Positions 55,393 to 63,392 of a stretch of DNA of 64,000 nucleotides are shown in pieces (the first letter of the stretch is position 1; each line of letters opens with the position of its first letter). The notes under the pieces were generated by a model. The model was not told the origin of the DNA. It searched no databases and saw nothing but the letters and a program-made list of their open reading frames with translations. The DNA is from Hyphococcus flavus (GTDB taxonomy: Bacteria; Pseudomonadota; Alphaproteobacteria; Caulobacterales; Parvularculaceae): positions 3,408,650 to 3,472,649 of the forward strand of contig NZ_CP118166.1 of NCBI RefSeq assembly GCF_028748065.1, in the 5' to 3' direction. The translations under genes and the position numbers were made by a program.

Positions 55393-58044
55393 CTAGTCCG
55401 CACCGGGCGTGTAGTTAAGAACCGGGCCGAGCCAGCGTTCAGCGGTGCGCAGATCCCAACCCTTGCGCCGCGCATAATCCTCGACCTGGTCTTTCTCGAT
55501 ACGGCCTACGGCGAAGTATTTCGATTCCGGATGGGCGAAGTACAGTCCCGATACGCTCGCCGGCGGCGTCATGGCGAAACTGGTCGTCAACTCAACGCCT
55601 GCACGCGCCGACGCGTCCAGCAGACGGAACAACGTTTCTTTTTCCGTATGATCGGGTTGCGCCGGATAACCTGGCGCCGGACGAATACCTGCATATTTCT
55701 CTTCGATCAGTTCTTCGTGAGAAAATTTTTCATCAGGCGCATAGCCCCACAACTCACGGCGCACGCGCGCATGCAGATATTCCGCGAACCCCTCGGCAAA
55801 ACGATCGGCCAACGCCTTCACCATAATGGCGGAATAATCATCATTGGCGTTCTTGAACGCATCTGACTTTTCAAGTTCGCCATGCCCGGCGGTCACACAG
55901 AAGCCGCCAACCCAATCGGCGCCCTCGCCTGTTGGTTTCACAAAATCTGAAAGCGCGTAATTGGCGCCCTCGTCCTTTTTGATTTGCTGGCGAATGGTTT
56001 GGAAACGCGCAAGTTCTTTTGAGCGCCCGTCATCGCTCCAGACAATAACATCATCGCCGTCAGCATTTGCCGGCCAAAATCCAACACATGCTTTCAGCTT
56101 TAGCCATTTTTCTGCGACGAGTTGTTCAAGCATCTCCTGCCCGTCATGCCAGAGAGATCGCGCCGCCTCGCCGCGTCTCGGGTCATCGAGAATTTGCGGA
56201 TACCGGCCCTTCATGTCCCAGCTCATGAAGAACGGCGTCCAGTCGATGTAGGGCAGCACGTCCTCAAGGCTGACGTCATCAATTGTGCGTGCGCCAGTGA
56301 ACGATGGAGGTGCGCCATTATGGCGAGACCAATCTGGCTGATAGGCGTTGGCGCGGGCATCAGTAATAGAAAGCCGCTCTTTCGGTCCACCGCCGGAGCG
56401 CGACTCGCGAATGCGTTCAAACTTCGCCTTCGTTTCCTCCCACACGCGCGGGCGTTCCGTTTCCGAAAGCAGCGATGATACGACGCCCACCGCACGGCTC
56501 GCGTCAGCCACATGCAATGTCGGCGCATTTTTGTAGCCGGGCTCGATCTTGACCGCCGTGTGTGCTGGTGATGTCGTCGCCCCGCCGATCAGCAACGGCA
56601 ACGCCATTTTCCGGCGCTGCATTTCGGATGCGACAAATACCATCTCATCGAGCGACGGCGTGATGAGGCCTGACAAGCCAACAATGTCCGCGTTTTCTTC
56701 GACGGCCGTGTCGAGAATTTTTTCCGCCGGAACCATGACGCCCAGATCGACGACTTCGTAGCCGTTACATTGCAGAACAACGCCGACGATATTCTTGCCG
56801 ATGTCGTGCACATCGCCCTTCACCGTCGCCATGACGACCTTGCCGTTGGATTTTCCGACAAGACCCAGCCTTTCTTTTTCCTCTTCCATGTAGGGAAAGA
56901 GGTATGCCACCGCCTGTTTCATGACACGCGCGGATTTGACAACCTGCGGCAGGAACATTTTACCGTCGCCAAAGAGATCGCCAACGATGTTCATCCCGTC
57001 CATGAGCGGACCTTCGATCACGTGCAGCGGGCGTTCAGCGGCGGCTCGCGCTTCTTCCGTATCTTCCTCGATAAATTCGGTAATGCCGTGAACGAGCGCA
57101 TGGGACAGTCGTGCATTCACCGGTTTTTCACGCCAGCTTAAATCTTTCTTCTGGCTCTCGCCTTTCTTGCCGCGATATTGCTCGGCAATCTCCAGCAACC
57201 GTTCTGTGGCGTCATCACGACGGTTAAGGATCACATCCTCAACGCGTTCGCGCAGGTCCGGCTCGATATCATCGTAGATATCCAACTGACCGGCGTTAAC
57301 GATCGCCATGTCCATGCCGGCCTTGATCGCGTGATACAAAAAGACCGAATGCATGGCGCGGCGTACCGGCTCGTTGCCGCGAAACGAAAACGACACATTC
57401 GACAACCCGCCAGAAACATGCGCGCCCGGCAGTTCTTTTCTGATGCGGGTGACTGCATCGATAAAGGCACGCGCGTAGTCATTATGTTCTTCTATACCGG
57501 TGGCGACAGCAAATATATTCGGATCAAAGATGATGTCTTCCGGCGGAAAATCAGCTTTTTGCGTCAGCAAATCATAAGCGCGCTTGCAGATGCGAAATTT
57601 TTCATCCGCTGTTTCCGCCTGACCTTTTTCATCGAACGCCATGACGACGGTCGCCGCGCCGTAAGAGCGAATAATCCGGGCCTGTTTCAGGAAAGGCTCT
57701 TCGCCTTCTTTCAGTGAGATCGAATTGACCACCGCCTTGCCCTGCACGCATTTGAGGCCTGCTTCGATCACTTCCCATTTCGATGAATCGATCATCACCG
57801 GAACGCGAGCGATATCCGGTTCGGCAGCGATCAGGTTCAGGAATGTTGTCATGGCGGCGACGCCGTCGAGCATCCCCTCGTCCATGTTGACGTCGATGAT
57901 TTGAGCGCCGTTCTCAACCTGCTGGCGCGCGACCTCGACCGCATCAGCGTAGCGGCCTTCGGTGATCATCTTCCGGAAGACGGCGGAGCCGGTGACGTTC
58001 GTGCGCTCGCCAATGTTGACGAAAGTAGCTGTCTGATTGGTCAT
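55393..58044 (-). CDS. metH: Methionine synthase, folate, cobalamin and activation domains (MetH part 2)
   Basis: 883-aa C-terminal portion of cobalamin-dependent methionine synthase encoded as a separate ORF. Domains in order: pterin-binding ([20 protein letters not shown] start), cap and B12-binding with [15 protein letters not shown] (the His ligand) and [13 protein letters not shown], and the AdoMet activation domain ([22 protein letters not shown]). Its ATG lies 5 bases after the stop of the homocysteine-domain ORF. Split MetH is known in alphaproteobacteria. Confidence 0.96.
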   Translation of the reverse strand: MTNQTATFVNIGERTNVTGSAVFRKMITEGRYADAVEVARQQVENGAQIIDVNMDEGMLDGVAAMTTFLNLIAAEPDIARVPVMIDSSKWEVIEAGLKCVQGKAVVNSISLKEGEEPFLKQARIIRSYGAATVVMAFDEKGQAETADEKFRICKRAYDLLTQKADFPPEDIIFDPNIFAVATGIEEHNDYARAFIDAVTRIRKELPGAHVSGGLSNVSFSFRGNEPVRRAMHSVFLYHAIKAGMDMAIVNAGQLDIYDDIEPDLRERVEDVILNRRDDATERLLEIAEQYRGKKGESQKKDLSWREKPVNARLSHALVHGITEFIEEDTEEARAAAERPLHVIEGPLMDGMNIVGDLFGDGKMFLPQVVKSARVMKQAVAYLFPYMEEEKERLGLVGKSNGKVVMATVKGDVHDIGKNIVGVVLQCNGYEVVDLGVMVPAEKILDTAVEENADIVGLSGLITPSLDEMVFVASEMQRRKMALPLLIGGATTSPAHTAVKIEPGYKNAPTLHVADASRAVGVVSSLLSETERPRVWEETKAKFERIRESRSGGGPKERLSITDARANAYQPDWSRHNGAPPSFTGARTIDDVSLEDVLPYIDWTPFFMSWDMKGRYPQILDDPRRGEAARSLWHDGQEMLEQLVAEKWLKLKACVGFWPANADGDDVIVWSDDGRSKELARFQTIRQQIKKDEGANYALSDFVKPTGEGADWVGGFCVTAGHGELEKSDAFKNANDDYSAIMVKALADRFAEGFAEYLHARVRRELWGYAPDEKFSHEELIEEKYAGIRPAPGYPAQPDHTEKETLFRLLDASARAGVELTTSFAMTPPASVSGLYFAHPESKYFAVGRIEKDQVEDYARRKGWDLRTAERWLGPVLNYTPGAD

Positions 58045-58049
58045 GCGCC

Positions 58050-58991
58050 TTACGCCAGTTCGAACGGTTCAAGACCAGAAAGGCGCATGGCGTTTTCTTG
58101 CGACGGAATTTTACGCGGGGCGAGGCCTTCCGCTGCTTCCGCAATTGCGGAGATATGCGCCGGCGTCGTGCCACAACAACCGCCTAGAAGATTGACAAGA
58201 CCGCTCTCCGCCCATTCACGAAGCATGGAAGAGGTTTCCTCCGGCGTTTCGTCATATTCACCAAAGGCGTTGGGCAGACCTGCATTCGGATAAGCCGCAA
58301 CAAGCGTATCGGCGACGCGGGCAAGCTCGGCGATATGCGGGCGCATCAACGCGGCGCCAAGCGCGCAATTTAATCCGACAGCAAACGGTTTTGCGTGCCG
58401 GACAGAATTCCAGAATGCTTCAACGGTCTGACCCGAAAGCGTGCGGCCAGACTTGTCGGTAATCGTGCCTGAGATCCAGATGGGAAGTCTTTCATAGCCT
58501 TCCCCTTCGAGATCCATGATGACTTTCAACGCCGCCTTGCAGTTCAGCGTGTCGGTGATGGTCTCGATCAAATAAAGATCAACACCGCCTTCATAAAGCG
58601 CTTTGATTTGTGTTTTATAGGCGTCGTAGACCTGATCGAACGTCACCAAGCGTGCGCCAGGGTCATTCACATCTGAGGACATGGAAAGCATTTTGTTGAG
58701 CGGCCCAATGGAGCCGGCAACAAATCGTGGTTTGGCCGGGCTTTTCGCCGTCCATTCGTCAGCTTGTGCGCGCGCGATTTTCGCGCCTTCGAAATTGATA
58801 TCGCGCACGTCGGCTTCGGACAGCTTATAATCATCCTGCGCGATGACCGTGGCGGAGAATGTATTCGTTTCGCAGATATCTGCGCCGGCGCGGTAAAATT
58901 CATCGAGCAGCTCGCGAATAATATCTGGCCTCGTCAGGCACAAAATATCGTTATTGCCTTTCAGATCGTCGGCATGATCTGCGAAACGCGC
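58050..58991 (-). CDS. metH: Methionine synthase homocysteine-binding domain (MetH part 1), 5'-truncated
   Basis: 314 codons matching the homocysteine methyltransferase domain: [39 protein letters not shown], and the zinc ligands in VGLNCALG and [14 protein letters not shown]. The first ~40 residues, including the DGAMGT strand of the barrel, are missing. The frame runs into a tRNA 3' half at 58992-58995 and then meets a stop about 35 bases further. No proper start codon remains; internal TTG (58943) would remove more. Either an element inserted here, or the assembly is chimeric. Confidence 0.88.
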   Translation of the reverse strand, partial: ARFADHADDLKGNNDILCLTRPDIIRELLDEFYRAGADICETNTFSATVIAQDDYKLSEADVRDINFEGAKIARAQADEWTAKSPAKPRFVAGSIGPLNKMLSMSSDVNDPGARLVTFDQVYDAYKTQIKALYEGGVDLYLIETITDTLNCKAALKVIMDLEGEGYERLPIWISGTITDKSGRTLSGQTVEAFWNSVRHAKPFAVGLNCALGAALMRPHIAELARVADTLVAAYPNAGLPNAFGEYDETPEETSSMLREWAESGLVNLLGGCCGTTPAHISAIAEAAEGLAPRKIPSQENAMRLSGLEPFELA

Positions 58992-58992
58992 T

Positions 58993-59035
58993 TGGTAGCG
59001 GGGGCGAGACTTGAACTCGCGACCTCAGGGTTATG
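58993..59035 (-). tRNA. 3' half of a CAT-anticodon tRNA (attachment-site remnant)
   Basis: The 43 bases on the minus strand read as tRNA positions 34-76: anticodon CAT, then AA, the 3' anticodon stem CCCTG, AGGTC, T-stem GCGAG/CTCGC perfect around TTCAAGT, 3' acceptor strand CCCCGCT, A73 and encoded CCA. The 5' half is absent: the bases before the anticodon cannot pair with CCCTG. tRNA 3' halves beginning at the anticodon loop are the usual cores of integrase att sites. Met or Ile2 identity cannot be decided. Confidence 0.85.
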
Positions 59036-59144
59036 AAAACTATTGCAAGCGAAAGAAATCAATCACTTGCCTGCAAAACTGACCGTTTCGGGCGCTATAA
59101 AAATCAATGGGTTAAGGGCGGCATTGCAAAACTTTTGAGCGGCC

Positions 59145-59252
59145 TCACGTCAATTTCTTGCCGCAATCGGGACAGCGTTCATAATATTCAAAGTCAAAAT
59201 TTGGATGCCGACAGCGACCAAGTAGTGACATAATCCAGCGAAGAAGAAACAT
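59145..59252 (-). CDS. Small zinc-ribbon protein (35 aa)
   Basis: 35 codons from ATG 59252, preceded by AAGAGGCCCGACA, the region's shared ribosome-binding cassette. The C-terminus has CPDCGKK and an upstream Cys/His (RCRHPNF), a possible small zinc ribbon. The N-terminus is hydrophobic (MFLLRWIMSLLG). It lies 3' to the tandem HTH copies and is last in the minus-strand operon. Function unknown. Confidence 0.55.
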   Translation of the reverse strand: MFLLRWIMSLLGRCRHPNFDFEYYERCPDCGKKLT

Positions 59253-59263
59253 TGTCGGGCCTC

Positions 59264-59554
59264 TTATGCAGCTTTAGCGACCGCCTCTGGTCGCAGCAAA
59301 ATTTCAAACCTTCGTAACAATCGTCCAGACCGGTTGGACCGGTGCTGGTTGTATTTAACTTCCTTATAATAAAGAAGCTGATCTAGTGAACGCTGTACGC
59401 ATCTGCGTTGTATTTTCAACTCACGCGCAAGATCACTGATAGTGCGTTCGTAGTAGCCATTTTCATCTGCATTGAACGCGAGCCATAAGAGCATGATCCG
59501 CGCCCCATGCTGTGACCTGGATTGTTCCCAAACTATGCGTGTCCAGTCTGTCAT
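59264..59554 (-). CDS. HTH (winged-helix-like) protein, tandem copy 3 (transcription order)
   Basis: 96-aa protein. A helix-turn-helix is visible at residues 38-61 (RTISDLARELKIQRR to LDQLL) followed by a basic beta-wing (YKEVKYNQHRSNRSGR). Such folds occur in phage and plasmid replication or regulatory proteins. It starts at ATG 59554 behind AAGAGGCCGGACCG. The sequence is identical to the next two copies. Confidence 0.8.
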   Translation of the reverse strand: MTDWTRIVWEQSRSQHGARIMLLWLAFNADENGYYERTISDLARELKIQRRCVQRSLDQLLYYKEVKYNQHRSNRSGRLLRRFEILLRPEAVAKAA

Positions 59555-59566
59555 CGGTCCGGCCTC

Positions 59567-59857
59567 TTATGCAGCTTTAGCGACCGCCTCTGGTCGCAGC
59601 AAAATTTCAAACCTTCGTAACAATCGTCCAGACCGGTTGGACCGGTGCTGGTTGTATTTAACTTCCTTATAATAAAGAAGCTGATCTAGTGAACGCTGTA
59701 CGCATCTGCGTTGTATTTTCAACTCACGCGCAAGATCACTGATAGTGCGTTCGTAGTAGCCATTTTCATCTGCATTGAACGCGAGCCATAAGAGCATGAT
59801 CCGCGCCCCATGCTGTGACCTGGATTGTTCCCAAACTATGCGTGTCCAGTCTGTCAT
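59567..59857 (-). CDS. HTH (winged-helix-like) protein, tandem copy 2
   Basis: Identical 96-aa protein with its own ATG (59857) and its own AAGAGGCCGGACCG ribosome cassette, so each copy can be translated separately. It lies between two other copies with 12 bases on either side. It may raise the dose of a DNA-binding protein, or be a product of recent slippage. Confidence 0.8.
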   Translation of the reverse strand: MTDWTRIVWEQSRSQHGARIMLLWLAFNADENGYYERTISDLARELKIQRRCVQRSLDQLLYYKEVKYNQHRSNRSGRLLRRFEILLRPEAVAKAA

Positions 59858-59869
59858 CGGTCCGGCCTC

Positions 59870-60160
59870 TTATGCAGCTTTAGCGACCGCCTCTGGTCGC
59901 AGCAAAATTTCAAACCTTCGTAACAATCGTCCAGACCGGTTGGACCGGTGCTGGTTGTATTTAACTTCCTTATAATAAAGAAGCTGATCTAGTGAACGCT
60001 GTACGCATCTGCGTTGTATTTTCAACTCACGCGCAAGATCACTGATAGTGCGTTCGTAGTAGCCATTTTCATCTGCATTGAACGCGAGCCATAAGAGCAT
60101 GATCCGCGCCCCATGCTGTGACCTGGATTGTTCCCAAACTATGCGTGTCCAGTCTGTCAT
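59870..60160 (-). CDS. HTH (winged-helix-like) protein, tandem copy 1
   Basis: First copy in transcription order; ATG 60160 behind TGAGGCCGGACCG. The frame extends further upstream, but the other copies show that the protein begins MTDWTRIVWEQSR. Its upstream flank differs from the internal units exactly after GGCCTC, which makes this the parental 5' junction. The start overlaps nothing; the 70-aa gene ends 10 bases upstream. Confidence 0.8.
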   Translation of the reverse strand: MTDWTRIVWEQSRSQHGARIMLLWLAFNADENGYYERTISDLARELKIQRRCVQRSLDQLLYYKEVKYNQHRSNRSGRLLRRFEILLRPEAVAKAA

Positions 60161-60170
60161 CGGTCCGGCC

Positions 60171-60383
60171 TCACTTTTCGGTTCTGACATAGCCGTCACC
60201 GCCACATCTCTTGCAAACGGCTTTGACAACATTCGCGGCGTCTATTTTCACGATGTTTCCGCAAGGAAATTTTACCTCCACGCGATCCGGGCATTCATCG
60301 CCTGGCAACTCGCGAATTACTTCCGCCGACAGTTCTGCACCGTGAAATCTAACCTTAGCTTTGTAGGGAAAAGACAACGTCAC
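60171..60383 (-). CDS. Small hypothetical protein with CxxC knuckle
   Basis: 70 aa from GTG 60383, behind AGAGAGGGCCCCACA. It begins MTLSFPYKAKVRFHGAEL and ends VCKRCGGDGYVRTEK, a zinc-knuckle-like CKRCGGDG. An FPCGN element lies between. The GTG is chosen for its ribosome cassette and because upstream residues overlap the neighbouring gene. Unknown function; small Cys-rich proteins are frequent in phages. Confidence 0.6.
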   Translation of the reverse strand: MTLSFPYKAKVRFHGAELSAEVIRELPGDECPDRVEVKFPCGNIVKIDAANVVKAVCKRCGGDGYVRTEK

Positions 60384-60396
60384 TGTGGGGCCCTCT

Positions 60397-60615
60397 CTAG
60401 GAATCCCGGCGCAGCCGGAAAGGCGCGCCGCTTTCATCGACCCATGCGGGCCCTAAATCTTCACGTTGACAGGCCGGGATTTCATCTTGCGGACAGCCGC
60501 AAAACTTAGTCAAAGCGCCCCTGCAAATTGCACTCACCGGAAAGCCGTTTGTGCAACCAAGATCGCCTCCGCCGTTATTGTAATAAGCGCTGCATTGATC
60601 TTCTTTTCGGCGCAT
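60397..60615 (-). CDS. Cysteine-rich small protein
   Basis: 72 aa from ATG 60615 behind TGAGGCCGGAC. Six cysteines (DQCSAYY, DLGCTNGF, SAICRGA, KFCGCPQ, PACQRED) suggest metal binding or disulfides. Longer frames exist upstream; the shared ribosome cassette fixes the start. No recognised family. Confidence 0.6.
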   Translation of the reverse strand: MRRKEDQCSAYYNNGGGDLGCTNGFPVSAICRGALTKFCGCPQDEIPACQREDLGPAWVDESGAPFRLRRDS

Positions 60616-60623
60616 GTCCGGCC

Positions 60624-60701
60624 TCAACTGATAAGCCGGGCAATAATAAGCCCGAGCGTAAAACAGAAAACCAATGCGGCGATGCAGTCTATGGCACGCA
60701 A
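60624..60701 (-). CDS. 25-aa single transmembrane micropeptide
   Basis: 25 codons from TTG 60701, behind AAGGAGGGCCGG. After MRAIDC the peptide is almost wholly hydrophobic (IAALVFCFTLGLIIARLIS), a single membrane helix. Its TGA is the start of the next gene's GAGGCCGG cassette. It fits the packing of this operon, but TTG and small size make it tentative. Confidence 0.45.
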   Translation of the reverse strand: MRAIDCIAALVFCFTLGLIIARLIS

Positions 60702-60718
60702 GACCGGCCCTCCTTAGT

Positions 60719-60997
60719 TTAATGCTTCGCCGACGGTCGCGGCGTGTACTCCGCGCGTGGTGCGAATTTTTCATGTTCCGCAGGTTCAATCGGCGCCCGC
60801 AATTCAATCCCGTCGATAGATACGCGCGGCTCCGAGTGATGATTCCCGGCGTTCAAACCGACAAAACGAAACGGCAAACCGCAGTCCGCGCACTCGATTT
60901 TCAAGTCTGCGACATATCCGGTGATTGGCCCGCCTTCCTCATCAGAAAGACGGCCAATGTGCGCGGCGCAGTGGAAGTTCTTATGTTCGCAGGCCAT
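60719..60997 (-). CDS. Phage-type hypothetical protein with zinc-ribbon-like cysteines
   Basis: 92 aa, ATG 60997 behind TGAGGAGCCGCG. MACEHKNFHCAAHIGRL at the start and IECADCGLPFRFVGLNAG in the middle recall small proteins of alphaproteobacterial phages and ICEs. Two Cys/His pairs could bind zinc. Function unknown. Confidence 0.7.
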   Translation of the reverse strand: MACEHKNFHCAAHIGRLSDEEGGPITGYVADLKIECADCGLPFRFVGLNAGNHHSEPRVSIDGIELRAPIEPAEHEKFAPRAEYTPRPSAKH

Positions 60998-61006
60998 CGC
61001 GGCTCC

Positions 61007-61240
61007 TCAGTTTACGATCTTGTGAGCATGAATGACTTGCTCGCGATTGGTGTTCGGATTCAGAACGCGAATGCGGTCGCCGTAGCAGTGGCCTAAAACT
61101 TGGCCTGTCGTTTCCTGCGCACCCGTTTTCCAAACCCATCGGATAGAAGCGCCAACCGGATAATCTTCTCGGAGCGCAGCGTTGACCGCATCTTCGGCGG
61201 CCGATACGCGCGCCAATGCTTTTTTAAGTCTCGCTGACAT
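61007..61240 (-). CDS. Small hypothetical protein, first gene of leftward operon
   Basis: 77 aa, ATG 61240 behind AATGAGGAGGCGAG. An N-terminal helix (RLKKALARVSAAEDAVNAAL) is followed by beta-like sequence (IRWVWKTGAQETTGQVLGHC). It heads the minus-strand operon. No known family. A divergent gap of 338 bases separates it from the recombinase. Confidence 0.65.
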   Translation of the reverse strand: MSARLKKALARVSAAEDAVNAALREDYPVGASIRWVWKTGAQETTGQVLGHCYGDRIRVLNPNTNREQVIHAHKIVN

Positions 61241-61578
61241 CTCGCCTCCTCATTTAAAATCTGCGGAGAGCGAACAGCCGAGAAGCACACAACCCAGTCT
61301 GCCGCCGTCCAGGTAATTCCGTCTCACGCTCCGCGTCGCGCCGGGTGTCCCTCCTGGCTGGGGGAATGACCTATCGGGCTCAGCCACTCCGGAATCGCTC
61401 TTGTCTTTGTGGACGCTATCGGCGTCACTCGCCCGAGACTCAACGTAACTTGTTTAACACCCTTGTTATTGATAAACAAGGGTGGTAATAGAAAATTTAT
61501 GAGCCGTAATTTATTACCCCCGATAACAGCAAATTTTACAGCGGTGACGTTCCACCGGAATCGCCCGCTATTGGCCTT
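61241..61578. other. Divergent control region between the two operons
   Basis: 338 bases without a convincing gene. It should hold promoters for the leftward small-gene operon and the rightward recombinase operon. The right third is AT-rich (around AATAGAAAATTTATG) and contains a strong 10-bp dyad. A long minus-strand frame crossing into the recombinase is its shadow. Confidence 0.65.
61458..61484. promoter_or_regulatory. 10-bp perfect inverted repeat upstream of recombinase
   Basis: CACCCTTGTT and AACAAGGGTG flank a 7-base AT-rich centre (ATTGATA), about 95 bases upstream of the recombinase ATG. The size and AT-rich spacer fit a res/crossover subsite for a small serine recombinase, or a repressor operator. 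Confidence 0.5.
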
Positions 61579-62244
61579 ATGCTCATCGGATACGCACGCG
61601 TTTCGACAGACGACCAGGATCTCACGCTCCAGCGCCAGGCGCTTGAGGAGCGCGGATGCGAGCGAATTTACGAAGACAAAAAGAGCGGGAAAAATCTCAA
61701 CCGTGACGGCTGGCGGGAATGCCGCGCCGATCTCCGCACCGGCGACACGCTTGTCGTCTGGAAACTTGACCGGCTTGGCCGCAACGTCATCGACCTCATC
61801 AAGCTTGCGGAGGAATTTCGCGAAGACGGGATCGAGCTGGTCGTTCTCACGCAAGCCATTGATACAACTACGCCAATCGGCCGTTTCATGTTCAACATCT
61901 TCGCCTCAATGGCGGAGTGGGAGCGCGACATGACCGCCGAACGTACAAAGGCCGGCATGGCGGCGAAGGCGGCGGAAGGCGTTGTCATGGGCGGCTTGCC
62001 GGCAATCACGCCGGAAATCTGGCAGTATTGCATCGACACCATCCAGGCCGACCCGGATATGTCGCCGCGCCGATTGTCGGAAGCCGTTGAAAAACAACTG
62101 AAAGCAAAGGTCAGCTACGGCACGCTGCGCAACTATTGGAAAAAGTTTGAGGATGGGGCGGAGTATCCCGACCGCTGGCGCGTCCGCCGCGAACAATACG
62201 CGAAGCGCCAGAAAGAATTGAAGCGCGGCAAAGGCCGCAAATAG
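61579..62244 (+). CDS. Small serine recombinase (resolvase/invertase family)
   Basis: 221-aa site-specific recombinase. The catalytic Ser9 lies in GYARVSTDDQD, with the arginines of VVWKLDRLGRNVIDLI (R65, R68) and the E-helix region FNIFASMAEWERDMTAERTK. The tail after ~140 departs from the Hin HTH, with LPAITPEIWQYCIDTIQ and a basic end. It may resolve or invert DNA at the nearby dyad. It does not explain integration at a tRNA, which normally needs a tyrosine integrase. Confidence 0.94.
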   Translation: MLIGYARVSTDDQDLTLQRQALEERGCERIYEDKKSGKNLNRDGWRECRADLRTGDTLVVWKLDRLGRNVIDLIKLAEEFREDGIELVVLTQAIDTTTPIGRFMFNIFASMAEWERDMTAERTKAGMAAKAAEGVVMGGLPAITPEIWQYCIDTIQADPDMSPRRLSEAVEKQLKAKVSYGTLRNYWKKFEDGAEYPDRWRVRREQYAKRQKELKRGKGRK

Positions 62245-62353
62245 GAAACCACTTGTCGCGAGTTGCGGAAAATAGGAATCCGCTTTCGGTGAGTGGATGC
62301 TTACACAGGAGGACGCAGGGTTTCTGCGCAATGCAAACTAGGAGAATCGAATT

Positions 62354-62533
62354 ATGAAAGCTAGCGACCCAGTGCCGGACGAACTATCGCTTATCATCAA
62401 GCGGGTTAATCGCCGAGTTGTTGTTACATGCAAGGAACTTCCCGGCATCTGGAAATCTAACCGATCACTTAAGAGGGCGTTATCAGAATTTGCTGATGCA
62501 ATACACAAGCGCGCAAACTCGACACAACAATAG
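62354..62533 (+). CDS. Small hypothetical protein (59 aa)
   Basis: 59 codons from ATG 62354, preceded by AGGAGAATCGAATT. The peptide is basic and helical (LSLIIKRVNRRVVVTCKELP; SLKRALSEFADAIHKR), perhaps nucleic-acid binding. It is the second gene after the recombinase. No family recognised. Confidence 0.55.
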   Translation: MKASDPVPDELSLIIKRVNRRVVVTCKELPGIWKSNRSLKRALSEFADAIHKRANSTQQ

Positions 62534-62544
62534 AGGACTGTAAC

Positions 62545-62757
62545 ATGGCGCACAAAATGACAGATTTAATCGCCTACGGCGCCCGCGCAGGTCACAAAAT
62601 TGACGGACAAACTGTCGTCGTTCCAGCCCTTCCTATTACAAAAGAAAACTATGGGGCTTGGTGGCAATTAATCCGTGATGCTTGGCTGGTTTTGCGCGGC
62701 CGCGCTGCCGCAATTCAATGGCCGCAGCACGACAAAAAACAAGGACCGGCAAAGTGA
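62545..62757 (+). CDS. Small hypothetical protein (70 aa)
   Basis: 70 aa from ATG 62545 behind AGAGGACTGTAAC. Segments DLIAYGARAGHKIDGQTVVV and WWQLIRDAWLVLRGRAAAIQ suggest a small globular or membrane-associated fold. Its TGA overlaps the next gene's GTG. Confidence 0.6.
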   Translation: MAHKMTDLIAYGARAGHKIDGQTVVVPALPITKENYGAWWQLIRDAWLVLRGRAAAIQWPQHDKKQGPAK

Positions 62758-62987
62758 GCGAAGCGGCCAAGTGGATCGACATAGTCCGACCCGTCCTCGG
62801 CAAGTTTGAGGTTGCCGGTGCGCTCGGTTTACGCACGGTTTGGAACGCAAAGGGTTCGGCGGCGGTCGGCAAGTTGATCCGTGAAATGGCTACAAAGCTG
62901 GATCGCGCTGTTGAAATGGGGCGAGCCGCCCCGCCAGATTGCGAGCCGGTCGATCCTGATTATGAAATCGAAAATGGAGGACCGTGA
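62754..62987 (+). CDS. Small hypothetical protein (77 aa)
   Basis: 77 aa from GTG 62754 (GTGA overlap), behind CAAGGACCGGCAAA. Begins MSEAAKWIDIVRPVLGKFEV; acidic tail. Its TGA overlaps the next ATG. Unknown function. Confidence 0.55.
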   Translation: MSEAAKWIDIVRPVLGKFEVAGALGLRTVWNAKGSAAVGKLIREMATKLDRAVEMGRAAPPDCEPVDPDYEIENGGP

Positions 62988-63157
62988 TGCGCAAGAACGG
63001 CAAAACATCGCTTCAGTTCGCTCGGCTGCTAAATGAGATGGGCGCCCGCCCGCCTAGCCTGTTTTCAGAACCGGCAAGCTGGCTGCGCTGGTACGTTCTA
63101 AGACAAGATGCGTGGGTATTTAAGAAAGGACCGCTACATGCCGGAAAGCGCATCTGA
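62987..63157 (+). CDS. Small hypothetical protein (56 aa)
   Basis: 56 aa from ATG 62987, behind GGAGGACCGTG. Basic, with three Trp (SWLRWYVLRQDAWVFKK). Its 3' end overlaps the next gene by 20 bases, across that gene's ribosome site. Unknown. Confidence 0.5.
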   Translation: MRKNGKTSLQFARLLNEMGARPPSLFSEPASWLRWYVLRQDAWVFKKGPLHAGKRI

Positions 63158-63392
63158 AATTTTAAGAAGCATCGGGGTGGCCGCAGTTATGCCGTTGCTG
63201 CGCAAGCAGATCGACCTCGTTCGTGAGGTCGAAACCGCAGAGGCGAGATGCGCGGCTTTTGGCATACAAAGCGACAAGTTCAGACGCGCGATGAAGTCGG
63301 AAATGGAGCGCGCAGCCTCATCCCTATCGACGGCGAAAAAGCCGGGCGTGATAGCCGCAGAATTGATTAGAGAACAAGGACCGGCAACATGA
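63138..63392 (+). CDS. Small helical hypothetical protein (84 aa)
   Basis: 84 aa from ATG 63138, behind AAAGGACCGCTAC. ILRSIGVAAVMPLLRKQIDL and EVETAEARCAAFGIQSDKFR are helical. Its stop overlaps the next ATG by 4 bases. Unknown. Confidence 0.6.
   Translation: MPESASEILRSIGVAAVMPLLRKQIDLVREVETAEARCAAFGIQSDKFRRAMKSEMERAASSLSTAKKPGVIAAELIREQGPAT

Larger units (their letters stand above)
59258..60172. repeat. Three perfect 303-bp tandem copies of an HTH gene
   Basis: Three head-to-tail units (59264-59566, 59567-59869, 59870-60172), each holding one 96-codon ORF, are identical by eye and in translation. Both outer flanks and both internal junctions share GGCCTC (59258, 59561, 59864, 60167); bases differ just outside. 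GGCCTC is the reverse complement of GAGGCC in the ribosome-binding cassette. Confidence 0.92.

Noticed and set aside
59258..60172. CRISPR-like or satellite array
   Set aside because: Units are 303 bp, directly abutting, without spacers, and each encodes a full ORF.
61324..61854. 176-codon minus-strand frame across the control region
   Set aside because: It overlaps the N-terminal half of the clear serine recombinase in antisense.
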